From Lichenostomus cassidix (Eukaryota > Chordata > Aves > Passeriformes > Meliphagidae), in NCBI GenBank assembly GCA_008360975.2, contig CM039199.1, forward strand, positions 310,001 to 374,000: a DNA stretch of 64,000 nucleotides, in the 5' to 3' direction. The notes below the pieces were generated by a model. That model did not search any database. It saw only the letters and a list, made by a program, of their open reading frames with translations, and was not told the DNA's origin. Both the position numbers and the translations under genes were made by a program. Below, piece after piece: positions 9,601 to 23,535 of this stretch; position 1 is the first letter of the stretch; every line of letters starts with the position of its first letter.

Positions 9601-12179
9601 ATGTGAGGTGGTGACTACCGTATCGGCCATAATTGGCTCCAGAGCTCCAATAATCAATACCATTTCCAAGGAGGACAACAAACATTGGCTGAAACCCAAA
9701 TAAGGACTGAACTGCTGCCACTAGAGCACTATGCAATGCCGCAGGTACTGTGAGCTGGTGCTCCATGTGACATTCCTACAATACCCTTGGGAGGATGCTG
9801 GGATGATGATGAGATTCATGGGTCTTTGCAAGCAGCCAAGTAAGTCACAGAAAGAAGGGAAGGAAGCTCTCTTGGTTTACAATCCTGACCAAAGAGTCAG
9901 TCTGACAGTGTCGGTCTGCACAACATTAGGAAAACAACTTTTTTTCTGCCTACATTTTCCACCCTGAGGACCCCTCAGTCTCACACACCCTGCATAGCAG
10001 AAGCCACAGCACTATGAGAGAGCCCTACCTCTCCAAAAGAACACTGGTAAATGTGCAAAATGCTCTGAGAATGGGCAACACCACGAGAACTTTTTTTCCC
10101 TTCCTGTACCTAGTTTAAATGGGTTCACATTTCTCATGAAAATGCTATAGTTAAGCGTGAAATAACTGGAAAATGCACAGTTCCACAGCAGAAATGCATT
10201 TCACCTACTCACACCGATAGCTGGGTGAGTCCTGTGCAACATGCTGCTGACCCCCTTCCTCCACAAAGACACCATGTGAGCTGTTTTCTGTGGATTCTTC
10301 CAACTCTCCAGCAATCAGATACCCACTTCAGGACACCTCTCAGCTTCCAGGTGAAACTGCAGGTAAATGATGGATTTATCATAAAGCTTGGAGAGAAATG
10401 AAGACACTCAGCTGGTTTGTTCCTTTGGTGTGGCATGTTGCATCACCTCCTAAACACTTATCTTCACTCAATACAAAAATTCTTGCATTACAGTGGAGTG
10501 CTCTGAGTGATGTGCTACTCCCTGGTTTGTTCTGGTACTCCGAATGAATCAATCACTCATTTGATTCATCATTATGAGACTTATGCTTGCAGCCACAGCT
10601 AACTCCAAGTATTAAAAAATAATGAAATTAAAAAATATTGTGGATTTTCTGACCAGCCTTCCAGCTTTAGAAACCTTACACTATATTTATTGCATCTTTT
10701 ATAGCCTCCCTATGCAAAAATGGCAGCTAGACTCCAGCTTGCATTAAAAAGATGGAGAAAAAGGCTCCTGCAATAGCAGGACCCTAATGGTAAGTCATTA
10801 AAAATGAAAGCACTGCCAACTGCAAAAGTGATGATAAATTGGGAGAGCTGTTGCCCAATGCCACCAAGTGGCAATACAGTTTACGTGTATATATATATTT
10901 CATAGGATCTTTATTAAAGTGTTCTCTTCCCACTCTCCAGTCGGAGCTTTTCATTGCTCTGCAGTTTTAAAATCCCATCTTAAAATGAAGTGAGGGATTA
11001 TCTGAGGTTGTAAAGCCTGATCCAAAGCCTAGGCATCTCTGACTTCTCTCTCAGCCTCACCATGCTGGAGGGGCTGTAGAGACCACTAGGTGCTGCAGGG
11101 TGGGTGCTGCTGTGCAAGAGCATGCCATGCCCCAACCATCAGCATGGAGCTGGGATGCCCAGGGCCCACTGCCAACACCCAACTAGTGTGGTTCCCCTAC
11201 CATCTGCATAAAGCATATGTGTTTGACCTGGATATCTCTGCTCAGGAAACATTTTAGGAAAATTCTGTTCTTGCAGGCACTATGGAAACTGGCCACATGA
11301 GCTCTAAATCCAGAGGAGAGAATGGGTGGATTTCTTTTGAGAAATCAGGTGAAGTGAATATTCCTTTAAAGTTGGGAAATTGAGTACTCTTTTCCTCTCA
11401 CTTCCACAAAGCTGTGTGAAAGGGGTTAAAGCAGGATAAAGATATTTATTTATCAGTTTCTATAGTGTGCTAAAACCCAGAAAGAGCTCTGAAGTTGGTC
11501 TGATAGCTACTGTTGTGTGCTCTGGTCCTTGCTACTCTGGAAGCACAGAAGTTTTTCCTGCAGAATGCCACATTCCTTGCTCTGCTCTGCTGCATGGACA
11601 AGCCAGTGATCCAGCACTGCTGGCTCCTCCACAGGACCCCACAAGGGCAGCAAAAGCATCCTGGGGATGTCTCACTGCAAATCCTAACTTTTCAAAGGAT
11701 GCAAATAGCCTTTCTTTTGGCCTCAAACCCAGGCTGTCAGCTTCACACTTAATAACTCTGAGCAAAGATTTTTGCTGCCACATAAATTCTAAGCAAGATC
11801 CTGTGGCAATTTGCAGCACAGAGAGAGGCAGCTGCCAGGCAGAAAGTACTTGCTGTGAATTTGATCTGAGTGCCACAGAGCACTCTCACATCAAGGGACT
11901 TATCTAAGCACAATAGCCAAGAAAGATGAAAGCTTGTCACTTAGCTTCTCAGTGGGGAACATGATGATTAGGTCCAAAAAGTTAATGCTTATGTGCACAA
12001 GAGGAGGAAGAAAAGCCCACAGCTCCAACCCAGCTGAAATCATCTCACATGCCAACAAGCTTGAGCTCATCCTGGGGAGAGGTCAGCACATTCACGACCA
12101 AGTAGCTTTTGCAATTTTTTCCATTTATGTTAACGGTTTGGTCAGTTGTCACCCTCCTCAGAAGACAATACTGCAGGTG
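6681..12179. other. Intron 2 block without recognised gene
   Basis: AT-rich intronic sequence lies between the first LTR and the CR1 remnant. Open frames at 7374-7668, 8658-9059, 9081-9440 and 9485-9766 are present on one or both strands at the same places. That is typical of chance frames in moderately GC-balanced DNA. I recognise no repeat family here. Confidence 0.6.
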
Positions 12180-12362
12180 ATCGGAGAATCAGAGAATGGT
12201 TTGGATGGGAGGGGACCTTTACAGCCATCTAGTGCAACCTTCCTGCAATGGGTAGGGATGTCTTCAACTAGAGCAGTTTGCTCCAAGCCCCATGCAACCC
12301 AACCTTGAATGTGTCCAGGGATGGGGCACCCACCACCTCTCTGGGCAACCAGAGATGCTCTG
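12180..12362 (-). mobile_element. CR1 LINE 3' fragment
   Basis: The plus strand reads AGAATGGTTTGGATGGGAGG, then ACCTTTACAGCCATCTAG, then CCATGCAACCCAACCTTGAA, then CACCACCTCTCTGGGCAAC. This is the reverse complement of the 3' end of avian CR1 elements, so the element is in minus orientation. It is 5'-truncated at around 183 bp, as is usual for CR1. The terminal ATTCTATGA-type repeats are degenerate at 12180-12195. It supports an avian or other sauropsid source. Confidence 0.85.
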
Positions 12363-13029
12363 CCAGACACAGGAACAGAAGTCAGCCCTGCAAACATGAC
12401 TTGCAACATGAGGAGTGCAGTGCCTCCAGCACCATGTGCAGCACCGTGCAGCACGCTTAGGCTCAGACCCATGAGCTGGCAGCAAGACATCTCATCCAGT
12501 GATGGCAGGATTTCTGAACCTCAACATGTTCATTAGATACCAAGTGCTACCAGCAAATGGGACAGCAGGTTTCTGCAGAATAGCAGCGACAGGGACAGAA
12601 GACAAGGGAGACCTCTAAACTCTTTATTGGAGGGAAAGATAAACACATTCATTTCACCTTTATTTTATAAAAATTAGTAGACTCAAACTTTAATTTCTAT
12701 ATCTTTTATTGCTCTTTGTGCATCTCAGATTTGCTCCTGATGCACCTGGGCATCTGCATGGGCACCTCTGCAGGACTGGATCCACAGCCAAGGAACCTTG
12801 CTGTCTCTAACTGTGTGCTTATGTGTTTCTGACACTTTCTCCTAACAGAGCATGCAAAACTAAGAGGGTTTTTTTATTCCAAATACCCTCAACAGGGAAC
12901 CTGTGAAACCCGCTATCTCATTTTCCTGTTTAGGTATTAACCCACTCACACACCTGTCAAAAGAACATTGTTAGATTCATAAACTCACACACTCTGCAGT
13001 GAAGAAGTAACAGCTTGCCATTTTATATA

Positions 13030-13076
13030 TCTGGCCTCAATGTTTCTGTGCCTCAGTTTCCTACCCTACAAACACC
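13030..13076 (+). mobile_element. Possible MIR-like SINE fragment
   Basis: The stretch containing TTCTGTGCCTCAGTTTCC followed by TACCCTACAAA matches the MIR segment that reads CTCTGTGCCTCAGTTTCC and continues into the A-rich part. Only about 45 bp align, so this is tentative. Confidence 0.4.
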
Positions 13077-13374
13077 CTATTTCTTCTAAATCTTGCTCTC
13101 AAGAACCAGCTGACCTGTTCAGCTGAGGTTTATATACGTCTCACAACTGAAGTATTCCACAGCTAACTCAAACCAGCATGGAAAATTTCTGCACAAAGAT
13201 TTGGATGTCTAAAGACAGGGTAAAATGGGAGGGACTGGGAAGTTTTGTTCTGGCCTCTTTGAGCATCTTTGCTTTGTCACTGAGGGAGGAAGCTGTTCGT
13301 GCTAGTCCTATTCCAGGGATGATCAGGTAGGTTTGAAAAGCAAAGGTTTCTCAATTTCCACTATTAAGACCATA

Positions 13375-13420
13375 AAAGACAGACAAACAGACAGAAGAAA
13401 AGAAAGAAAATGAAAACAAG
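13375..13420. repeat. Purine-rich low-complexity stretch
   Basis: The stretch is AGACAGACAAACAGACAG followed by AGAAAAGAAAGAAAATG, so it is almost pure A/G with AGAC repeats. It is a simple low-complexity region. Confidence 0.75.
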
Positions 13421-15269
13421 AAGTAAGCAAACAAGAATGCCCTCTACGGAAAAGCAAGCACCCTGAACCTGTCAAAGTCTCACTCCCTGAGCTCTGAGCA
13501 GCTGTCTCAGAGCATCCAGTGCAAACAAGCTCTGCCCAAACCCACATCTCCCAGGACTGTTCCCAAAGCAACTTTGAGCAGTGCATCTTCCCTCACTTCT
13601 TGCATGACATTTATCTTGTACTAGTCCTTGTCTGCTGTTACAGGTTTTCTTTCAATGTATGGAGTAATTAACTCTAAAGGCTATTCATGCTAGAATGGGT
13701 GAATGTATCCAGTGCAATTTTCTCATGTTGTCCTGACAATTCAATTTAAGCTCTATGCAGTATGATAACCGGTTTGAATTTTCAACTATTCATGTGAATA
13801 GGAAAAATGACATACACAGGGAATTACATGCAACTCTGCATCCTATGTCCATTTAATGGAAACCGCTGTTATTAGTCACACACAGGTGAGTCTTCTAAGC
13901 CCTTTACTGTAAGGAAATGGTAAACACATTGATCCCACCTTTATTTAATAAAAATTAGTAGGCTCAAAAAACTGCTTCAAAGAGCACTGAGGTCACCTAA
14001 GGCATTTTTTCAAGCCCTTGTTTTCAAAGAGAGAGAAATGACCCCTAAGCAGACATATCAAGGGATTTGGTACTGGTATTTACAGCCACCTCAGGAGCTA
14101 CAGCAGACACTGTATCAGCTCAGCTATCTTCACTGAAGCTTCACTGTCCCTGCAAACAATTTGCAGGGGCAAGTGAATATTCTGAAACAGATGGAAACTT
14201 TTTATGTAAAGTACCCACTCTTCTTAAACCGGACCATCCGCTGTCCCCCAGACCTCAACTATTTCTGCAGGTGCTATGATCCAGCAGCTCCCAAGCAAGG
14301 CCTTTATAAAAAAATTTAGGGGACACTACACTGCTGTAAAGCTTCTCCACTTTTATACATCTGCCCACATTTCTGCATGAGATAGGAAAGTCTGACAGCA
14401 CTGGAGGTGTCACGTTTAAAGATGGAGAAGTCTGTATTTTTACCACTAATGATACAATCACAAAGATATCCTGGGCACAATGTCCATGTCCTGGGATGAT
14501 GAAGGAGGACAGTCTGATGTTGCTTCTCTTTACCTGTCTGGGAACACAGGCACCACTTTCTCACTAGACCCTACAGGGATCCCTACCTTGGCTGGCATGG
14601 TCTTTGTGGATTTTGAGGAACGAGATGAGGTAGATCCTGAGGTGTGGCACCATCCTAGAAAGTTTAGAAGCTAGTCTGCTAAAAACAGCAGAATTGGGAA
14701 TGTATTTATGCTAGCTCCAGAGCAGAGATGACGCCATGTGGCTGACTAATCTATTTACACCTCTGAAGTCCCCTGCTCGTTCCCATCCATATCCCAGTTA
14801 AGGGTGCAGACAGGAATTTGGGCTAGTTCCAGCAATCAAATATGCCTGGTACACCACTGTGACTGGGCAAACCAGTGACTTTTACCTAATGTAAGCTGCT
14901 CAGAATCTCTCTATTGCCTGAATACAGGCAAGCAGAAGAACCTGAAAAGCCCATTTCTGGAGAAGAGCTAAAATAAAGTGAATATTATTGTTGGAGTCTG
15001 TTGTGAATGCAAAAAGCAGCAAGAGCCAGGTTAATACTCTCTGCTGCTCTTGCTGACTGTAAGAAGCAGAGGCAAGAAATGTGCTGCATTCAGAAAATGC
15101 ACCATTTCTGTTCAGCCCTTCTCTCTTTCTTCCAGACTTTTTTATATTCCTTGCCCAGCTGGCTTCTGGCTTGATGTTTACGTAGATCAGCAGGTTGTTT
15201 CACAGGTGCCTTGTCCCTGCCAGACAGAGACAATGTGCAGGAACATTGGGGCAATGGCAATGGCTGCAA

Positions 15270-15395
15270 ATGGGTGCAGTGGTCTGGTCCCACAAGATAT
15301 GACTCACCTGCCTTACTCTGTCACTAGCTTGAGAGGTGACCTTGAGCACGTCACATCCTCTCCCATAACCGTGCTTCCCTTTCACATTCATATTT
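15270..15395 (+). mobile_element. MIR-like SINE fragment
   Basis: GTCACTAGCTTGAGAGGTGA followed by CCTTGAGCACGTCACATCCT corresponds to the MIR core reading ACTAGCTGTGTGACCTTGGG and CAAGTCACTTAACCTCT. A degenerate CGTGCTTCCCTTT replaces GCCTCAGTTTCC. Divergence is high and the ends are approximate. Confidence 0.5.
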
Positions 15396-18300
15396 GGTTG
15401 CTGAAGTCCTTCTCTCTTGCACTAAATAAGTATGTGAAATATTGGCATCACAGAGCACCATGGCTCTTGGGTGTTACAGTAACAGAACCAAAACTAAGTT
15501 CAGGAGGCGTGATCTGGACAGCTACCCTTGTGCACTTAAAGGAAGCAGCTCTGCTTTACTTGTGTGCTGATATTTCTGTTTCATGCTGTTTTCCCAAAAC
15601 TTCTGGTGTCTGCAGCAGGGTGGCACCTCAGTGCCATCCCCAGCAGTGGCTGTGACAGTGAGGTGAGGAGTGTCCATGCCTCTCCTATCCCTCTGAAGTG
15701 TGAAAACCAGCAATGGCTGCACAAATCCAAGCAGTTGCTTTTTCTCTCTCCATTAGGCTCCAACCTAAACCCAAAACACGTGACTTTTTTCATTTTCAAC
15801 TGGACAGTAGTTGGATTAAAGAAAAGCCAGAATTTCCCAAAGGGAAAAGAACGTGTTTGCAATGCAAGTTTCCCTTGCAGGAGAGAGATATTCAGCCATG
15901 TGAAACACAATGTATTTCCTTTAAAATCAGCATATTTAACACCAAACCTCAGCTTCCCCACTGTCAAGAAAATAATTAGCATCCCTGTGCTGACTCAACA
16001 AAGAGCTGAACTCAATAAATACCAAGTGCTGCACTGCTACAGGCAGAGGCTAGAAACACCCCCTCGAGTCTCTGCATCTCCTGCACTAACCATATACCCA
16101 AACAGTGGTGTGTTCTTCTCCACATCTATGAGACCTGCTGCAGCTGAAGCTGCTTCACCAGAAGCATCCAGTACAAATCTCTGAAGACCCACAAGAATTC
16201 AAGTGCCTGTTCCTTTCCCTTCCCTGGCTGAAGTACTTAGTATCCGATGTGTGTACGCATGGGCTTTTGCAGGGATTTTGCCGCTATTACAATTTTCCCC
16301 TGGCCTTGTGGAAGCCTTCCAGACTGTCTGCGGTCCTTCATCTGGGCCTGACATGAAGGCTGTGGCAAGCAGAAAAGCCAGGTGAACCTGAATCCTGGGT
16401 GGGTACACAAGACTGTTGTTCCTGGAAGTGCTGCTGCTGGCCTGTGCTCTGCTACAGTGACAGTCCTGTGTACATCCTGGGTTATGTCCAGAACCATGGG
16501 CAGGCCTCAGGCAGGGAAATGAATAAGAAATGCCATTTTAACATTCATTACATTTGCATGAAAACATCAAGATCTCCAACTTTGGAAGCTGTTTTGCTAA
16601 ATGCCTGCCTGCCCTCATTCAAGTTAAAGGATCTGGAGGAGAAGTTCTGGAGATGTTCCCTCCTGGAGATGTTCTGGATACACAATACTCCCCACACTGA
16701 GTCAGACCATAGGCATCCAATAGCATCCAATGACAGACAATCACACAGGTCCATTTTTGGGGTGTTCCCATCTTGCTCTGAAACTACAGAATGGATCCAT
16801 AGCACCACCCAAATAATTACATCAGTTTAAAATGGACTTTCAGGACAGTGCAGACATTTGCCTGTCTGTGGACAAATCAGAGAGAAACTTGGGAGTGCTG
16901 GCTACCCAGCCTGTCGCCACCACAAGAATTACACCTGTTGTCCTCTTGTCATCTGAGCCCATCACCATAAAAAACCAAGACCCTTTCCAGCTGCCAGTTG
17001 TGCAGGCCAGCTCACCTCTGATGTGTTCCCATCCCCTGACCATGCCTGCCCACAGGTGACATGGGGTAGTATTGGGAAAAGGATTCACAGTAGCTCAGTT
17101 TCCAATTTGTGCGATGTCTTTCTACTCCCGTTTTCCTACTCTACCTGTGAAATTGTGGATGGACAGAGAGGGTATTCAGTACTGTGTTTGAACTGGGAAA
17201 ATCCTTTCTTGGCTGGGAGGTGCCAAATTATTCCAGGGGTGTCATCAATCTGCCTTTTCTGAAAAGCCAAGTATACAGTTGTAAGGGCTGCACACATTCA
17301 CTCAGGCAGATCTTCCTTTTCTACAGATGAAGCCCTTAAAGCAATAGCTGAGTCACTCCAGCCAGCACCCCTTCAAAGGCATGGTGTGAGAGATGCTAGT
17401 GGAAGTGAGCCTTTCCCTCCTGCCAAAGCAATAGCTCTGCCAGAGGGACAGGATCTACCAGCTAGCCTGGAAAGAGGCAAGGACCACAAATAATGCAAAT
17501 GACTCCCTCTCCCCTCCCACCCCCCACCTGGCTACATGCCACCTTAGAGCTGTCCTTCCCTTCTGACTCAGCCAGGCTGCAGCATTTCATCCAAAGGTTG
17601 CCTTTCTGGAGGGAGATAAGTGTTAAATTTAATTTTTCAAATCTGCTTACGATTCAGGGGTAGACAACTGCTACTCATTTCTACTTATACACACACACCA
17701 CCTGCAGACAAGACTGCCTCCAGAAATGGGATTGCAAAGCTCATCCTGCCCCTGCCCTGAAGGCGTGCACGAAGGGCACAGCCTTGTGAGCACCGGGCTG
17801 AGTGCTCCCTTTGGCCCCATCCTACTCTCCGCCAGTTCTGCCACACCAGCCTTACCCTGGTAAGAAAAACAACCACTGATTTTATTTGAAAATACAAAAG
17901 CAAGTCCTCGAGGTAAACCGAACCAGTGCATACAAGCTGGGGAGAGAAATGAATGCAGATGAGTTTATTTTCCACCTCACCTCCTCCCACCAGCGGGGGG
18001 AGTTGGTAACATTACATCATCCCACACCCCCGCCCCTTGGATCAAACCCTGCAAAGGCACAGCTTCTGCTGAGGCTGCTGGAAGCTATTGTCATTGGAAA
18101 ATTAACTCTCTGCTGTGCAGGATGCACTTCCCAGCGGCCAGTACCTGACCCAGTGCTGGATTTTGTGGGCAGCTGCTACAGACAGGGATGTCTGAATCCT
18201 CAGAGATGTGCAACCCTAGCAACCTCTACCTCCAAGTATTTATCTAGCAGAACAAGTATTTTTATAACTGGACAAAGAGTCTGAGTTGCTCCCAGTCTAT

Positions 18301-21300
18301 CCCAAATGCAGGAGTAAAGACGGGCAAAGAAGTCACCTGATACCTCAAGGACCAGGCTAACAGTTTGGATAGAGGGACACAATATGACTGAGCAGGATTA
18401 TCAATTTCCACCCACAGACTTCAATTACAGAGAATTGGGGACTGTTGGTGTCAATTTTCCTCAAGCACCATGTGGCCTTCAGAGCAGTCACTGGCTGAGG
18501 CAGAGGCACAGGCATCTTGTCGAGAGCAACACAAAAGCTTTTCTTTGCAGGAAATTAAAAAACAAGGAAACAAACAGCACTTGTGCAAGCCCCAGACTGG
18601 CTCAGACAGAAAATTTACCTTGAGACTGTTTGTGTTCCAGGTCAATGGATCAGCTGCAGTGCGGGGCAATTAGCACCTTGGAATTATTCAGCAAGCCGAG
18701 GTGGGGGTGGAATTTTAAGGGAGATGGTGAGGGAAGGGTGAGAGCAAGTAGGAATAACAATAAATCTTTTTGGATATAAAAGTCAACGCCTGGCACTGGC
18801 TGATCCCAAGCTACAGTGTGAATGTGGCTGTTGGATGCTTTTGCAATCAGGCAAATGGTGGACAGAGGGAGCTGGAGGGGCTAAGACTACATCCTGGGAA
18901 TGGGTATATGGCCTGAATATGGAAAGCAGAGCACACTTTTTCTGTCTAGAAGTAAATATATCTCCCTAGTTATACTATAAGCCTATTTTCTGCTGTACCC
19001 AGCACTCCAAGCAAGGCAAAAGTACTCTGTAAACAGATCCTCCCTGTGTGAGGTGGGAGCGCACAAGGTGCAAACTTGGCCACTTCAGGCAGACATCAGC
19101 TTGGTTAGGGCTGTGTCCAGGTCTGTGACCAGGCTCAGGACCAGCTCCCTTCAGAGGAGTGCACCCACAGGGGCTGGGTGGCTATCTCCATCTATGGTCT
19201 TCAGCAGCACACATACCTTTGTCATTTGGGATGTTATGAAGATACTGGTCTGATTATTCCTGCCACTATTAGGAACAGGAAGATCTCATTATTTCCGATG
19301 TACTGACATAGCGGTCACATACCTGCAGCATGCCTTACTATTGCTCTCCTAGAAGGAGGGAGGGAGGGAGAGACGGAAGCATGACTGTGGTTGGCTCCAG
19401 TGTAACCTCTTTCACAGCCCTTCTTAACACAAATCACATCTCCAAATATACAGGAGAAATGAGATATTGCTCAGATGGGCCTTGTTTCCCAACCACAGGG
19501 ACAAACAGGAATCCCTTTCTCTTCCCATGACCTGGGGAAGCACATGTGGCCATTGGTGTTGGACATGGTGGCTTTCTCTACTGCTCCTGAACACAAACCC
19601 ATAAAACAGTCATATATCAGAGACACAGCTAGGATTAAAGCAACTACCTGAGAAAAACCTGCTCCTTTTCAACAGGTCTCCATGCTTCTATAATTAATCC
19701 AGGGAGAAAAGAAAACCATCTCTATCCAAACAGTTTTCTATTATTCTATATTCTATTTACTATTATTATTATGTCTGCATTTAATCTGAGGCCAAGACAA
19801 GATACTGCAAAACTCTTTGAGGTGCTGATGCTCTTAACACTTTGACATCAGCTAATCTGATAAGGCATGGAGAGAATTATACAACTGAACAAAGCTGGAG
19901 CCGATAAAGAGCATCAGAGATAGAGCACCAGGCATTTAGTGCTGGCAGGGAGGGAAGGCAGAAGCCATGCCCAGTGCCAGAGCCATGGTGAGGCCTGCAG
20001 AGTGGCCAGCATGGGGAGGGAAGGGAAGGCAGCCTGCCCCAGCCACCGACTACTGCAGCCCGTGACAAGGAACATTACACAACAGGAGCTGCTGCTCACT
20101 GCTAGAATCTGAGTATTAACATTTCATCACAGCGCTTCCTTTGTCAGGATACAGAGAGATGGAGGTGGAACACAGGCTAGATAAAACCAACCAGGATAGA
20201 AGGGTTAACAGCAAATGAAGCAAACAGGACACATAATGGTTTCTTCTCTGCATAGCTGGATGAAGCTTGGCAAAACCTGAGTTCTCTCTGCATTGCCTAT
20301 GGATAACATTGGTGTTCCTGAGACAGCCAGGCTTTTGAGTAATCCAGTGCTAAGTGTCACCAAAACAGCAGCATTAATAGTAATTAAAAATGAGGTGCTT
20401 TCAACACCAGGCAGTGTACTTTGGAGACAGCCAGTTCACCTGAAGAGCATTACAATAGCTCAGGATTTTATGTCTTTATTTCCACTCCCTTAACCCTGGG
20501 ATCATTGCAAACAGCCTTGGAAGAAACATGCAAAAAATTCACTTATGTCAAGATGGCTCTGAAGTGAAAATGTATTTTTCCTATTTCTCCAGAAGAGATG
20601 AGATAAATACAAATATTGAAAGGGACTGACACTGGAAAGCAAATAGCATTTAGTCCCCCACACAGACCTTGAACAAGCACTTTACTGCCTAAGTGAAAAT
20701 ACCCTGCAAAAGCAGTTTTGCTCAGGGGAAGGAGAGTGGTAAAAGAACTCACTGATGACTTCTTTGAGGGAAATTAGAGATGAAAACAAAATATAAGAGG
20801 GAAACCAGAATGGTTTAAGTGGGAAGCCTCCAAATGGAGGAAGCAGCTGGGTTCTGATGGTCTACTAGCACACAAACGTGTAATGTAGTTCTGTGCATCA
20901 CTAGACATGCTCCTCTAGAGAACATATAAGCACACAGCTATCCCCTCTCCTCCTGACCAGCCCCATTTTCAGGGAGCAGCAGGCTTGTAGGACAGACAGT
21001 TTGTCTTCAGGCCACATGTGTGAGCTAGCAACAGAAGTGTTTGTCCCCTTTTTAACCACAGCAAATTGGCTCATTCTAATTATGTATTTTTGATCTGTAA
21101 CCCACAACAGAAGTTTCTGGCAGTGTTTCTGGAAGGTCAGGGAAGGACCACAGAAGAGCAAGTCCCAGGCACAGAGCTCTCAGAGAGCATAATCCATCAG
21201 CTGCCTCTGCCAGCAATTTGCTGTTTTGAATTCAAAGAATCTCTTTCAAAAACAAAAAACCCACTCAGGCATTCATGCCAAGATGGCAAGCTGGCGGTCC

Positions 21301-23097
21301 AGAGCTGGTGGAACAACACAGGGAGGATCCCACGTTCAGACAGGGCAGCCAGCCTTAAGAGATGCTCAGCTAAAAGAGCTGTGAGGAGCTCTTGTGAGAG
21401 GAGATGGAGAGGGATGGGATGGAGTGAGATGGAAAAGGCAGATTCACGCATGAAGAGAAACACTCTCTGAGAAGGGGCTCTGCTCCAGCCTGGCACTAAG
21501 CACACTGCTGGGCACCCTGTTTATCAGCACTCCTGCCTGGGGCATAAGAAAGTGCCTATAGAGCTGATGGGGAGCTAAGAACCGTTCCCTGGACTTCCTT
21601 CTCCCTCCAAGGACTGTAAAAGACATTTCAAAACTTGGACCCTTCTTCCATGAGATGCCAGTGAACTGATGATTTCTGGCACTGTTTTGTTGAAGGATTC
21701 AGTAAGAGAGTCCAGGACACGTACCAGAAGACAGGAAGTTCAGCCAGGAGGACAGCTTTGGTCCTGAGCCGCTATGGAATGAGTCTGGTGATGCTGACGA
21801 GAACTACATGAGAAAGAGCCACGAATATCCACAGTATAGGGAAAAACATACCAAGTGATACTACCAAATGCACATTCTCTTCAAGAGCCCCCAGGTAAAC
21901 TCATGTGTACCTGCTGGACATCCAAGAAGATGCTGTGGGAGGAGGTGGAGGAGAGCTACAAGGATGGGTTTTCAAACAATAGAAGAACACCAAACTGGAA
22001 GAGATAGCACTTAAAGAGTTTCCAGAAGTGCTGTTTCTAAAGAGTTAATTCCCAAATGTCTGACGAAGGTCTAGAAAAGAAGATGAATACAGGGGCAAGG
22101 AGCTTCCCCTTGCACAAGGCAGGCATATATTTAAAGAAGCCATAGCAGCGAAGAGGTGGGTTGTATATTCGCCACTGGAGACAAACCATGGCATTGTGTT
22201 TTTCAGTGTGCAGGTTTAAAAAAAACTCCCAAACATGACCACTCATCTCAGTAGGCAGTACCAGGGGATTTTATCATTACAAATACTCATCACAGGATCA
22301 GCTCTCCTGCAGCTTTACACCCTATGGTGACTACCTTTCCTGGGAAGGGGTAATCCCCACAGGATAAGAGCATTTCGGAGAGTAGGCACACACCTCCCCA
22401 TCTTCTCAAAGCACACTATTTATTGAACATATGCAAGTGACAATACAAGAAATAAGTATGATGGTAATTTTCCCTGGATGGATAATAGCATCTTCTTCCC
22501 TCTGGAGGCCCACCTCCAGGCTGTGCTGGGTATAAACAACCATGCACTCCCCTGGCCACGGTGGGTGCAACGTCACTGCTCACCCACTCACCTTCTGGCA
22601 CGTGAATATACTTTCCCGCAGTTTGTGTTTCTCAGTAACCCTGTGGCAGTAGTCATGGTGACAAAACTGGGGTCCTTGGCAACACACCAATGATGCTGCA
22701 AATCTACGATGACTAATCCTAAAAGTCTAATTTACAGAAGTCATTTAAATGCTTAAAGACATGCAGGTCACCGCAGGGATCAATTTAATGGCTATGGCAT
22801 ATCTGGTGGTGAAACAGTTGTACAGGAGGAACAGCCAGGGCATCTTCTGGCCATAAAATTAGGAGGATTTTTAATGCAAGATGTAGACTAAGGATGTTTA
22901 AAAGAAAGCACAATTTAAACACAGGCACAATAACAAACCCAGATGATTTCCAGTCGAAGAGCTGGTAAAAGCTTCCAGATGAAACACTGTTATAAATAAT
23001 CTCACACAGCAGTATCACTGATACAGTACTGCCTGCTTTATTTGTACCTATTCAGAATGTAATGAATGCTCTCCTCAACACATCTTGCCCAAAATCA

Positions 23098-23535
23098 TGA
23101 TGCCTAAAACAGGGTACCTGAAACAGCGGTCAAGACAAAGTTAGGAGAGTAAAAAGCAGACAAATTCATTAAAGGCCTTTAAGGTACATTCAGGGTAAAC
23201 AAAGGCCCCTCGTAAGGCTCCACCCAAAATGGACACCGGGTCACGAACTCTCCACCTTTTGTAAGTTCTGTCCTATTAGCATATTGGGCGTTAATTCTCC
23301 AATCACACCCTCAGGCGATGATGTCAACCACCCCAAGCCTGCTCCCCCCCAGTTCACTGTTGTTTACATATTTTGGGGCTCTAGGGCAGTGAACGTGTCC
23401 TTGGATTTTCATTCAGAGGAATTGTTTTGGCAAAAGGTGCTGGGAACAGAGGTTTTAGCATTTTATATGAAGCCCAGAACTTCACCAAAGCTACAGACAC
23501 ATAAAGAATAAAAGCTAAAAATTCTTAAGGCATCA
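23098..23535 (-). mobile_element. Solo LTR with 8-bp inverted termini
   Basis: The 438-bp block opens with TGATGCCT and closes with AGGCATCA, a perfect 8-bp inverted terminal repeat with the TG...CA ends of a retroviral LTR. Internal sequences such as CCTGAAACAGCGGT, CTCCACCCAAAATGGACACC and CTCCAATCACACCCTCAG fit a passerine LTR family that I recognise from memory. Minus orientation is inferred because CCTTTAATGAATTTG on that strand looks like a mutated AATAAA site followed by a U5-like tail. Flanks AATCA and AGCAT do not match, so no target duplication is visible. It may have decayed or arisen by recombination. Confidence 0.8.

Larger units (their letters stand above)
12363..23097. other. 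Intron 2 block without recognised gene
   Basis: This block is mostly featureless intron with MIR-like fragments near 13030 and 15270, a purine-rich stretch at 13375-13420, and a GGGA repeat near 19354-19370. The two longest open frames in the window (201 and 206 codons, plus strand, 15050-15655 and 15564-16184) are here. They overlap each other in different frames and cover the MIR-like fragment, so they are very unlikely to be coding. Confidence 0.55.

Noticed and set aside
11467..11907. 146-codon plus-strand frame
   Set aside because: Competing frames of 79 and 114 codons occur on both strands at the same place. Residue order shows no domain, and no splice context was found.
15050..16184. 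Two plus-strand open frames of just over 200 codons, the longest in the window
   Set aside because: They overlap each other in different frames, cover a MIR-like fragment, lie antisense in a CASTOR2 intron, and have no domain, repeat or compositional sign of coding.
16640..16685. Imperfect repeat of CTGGAGATGTTC
   Set aside because: Only two short copies with mismatches, without further structure.
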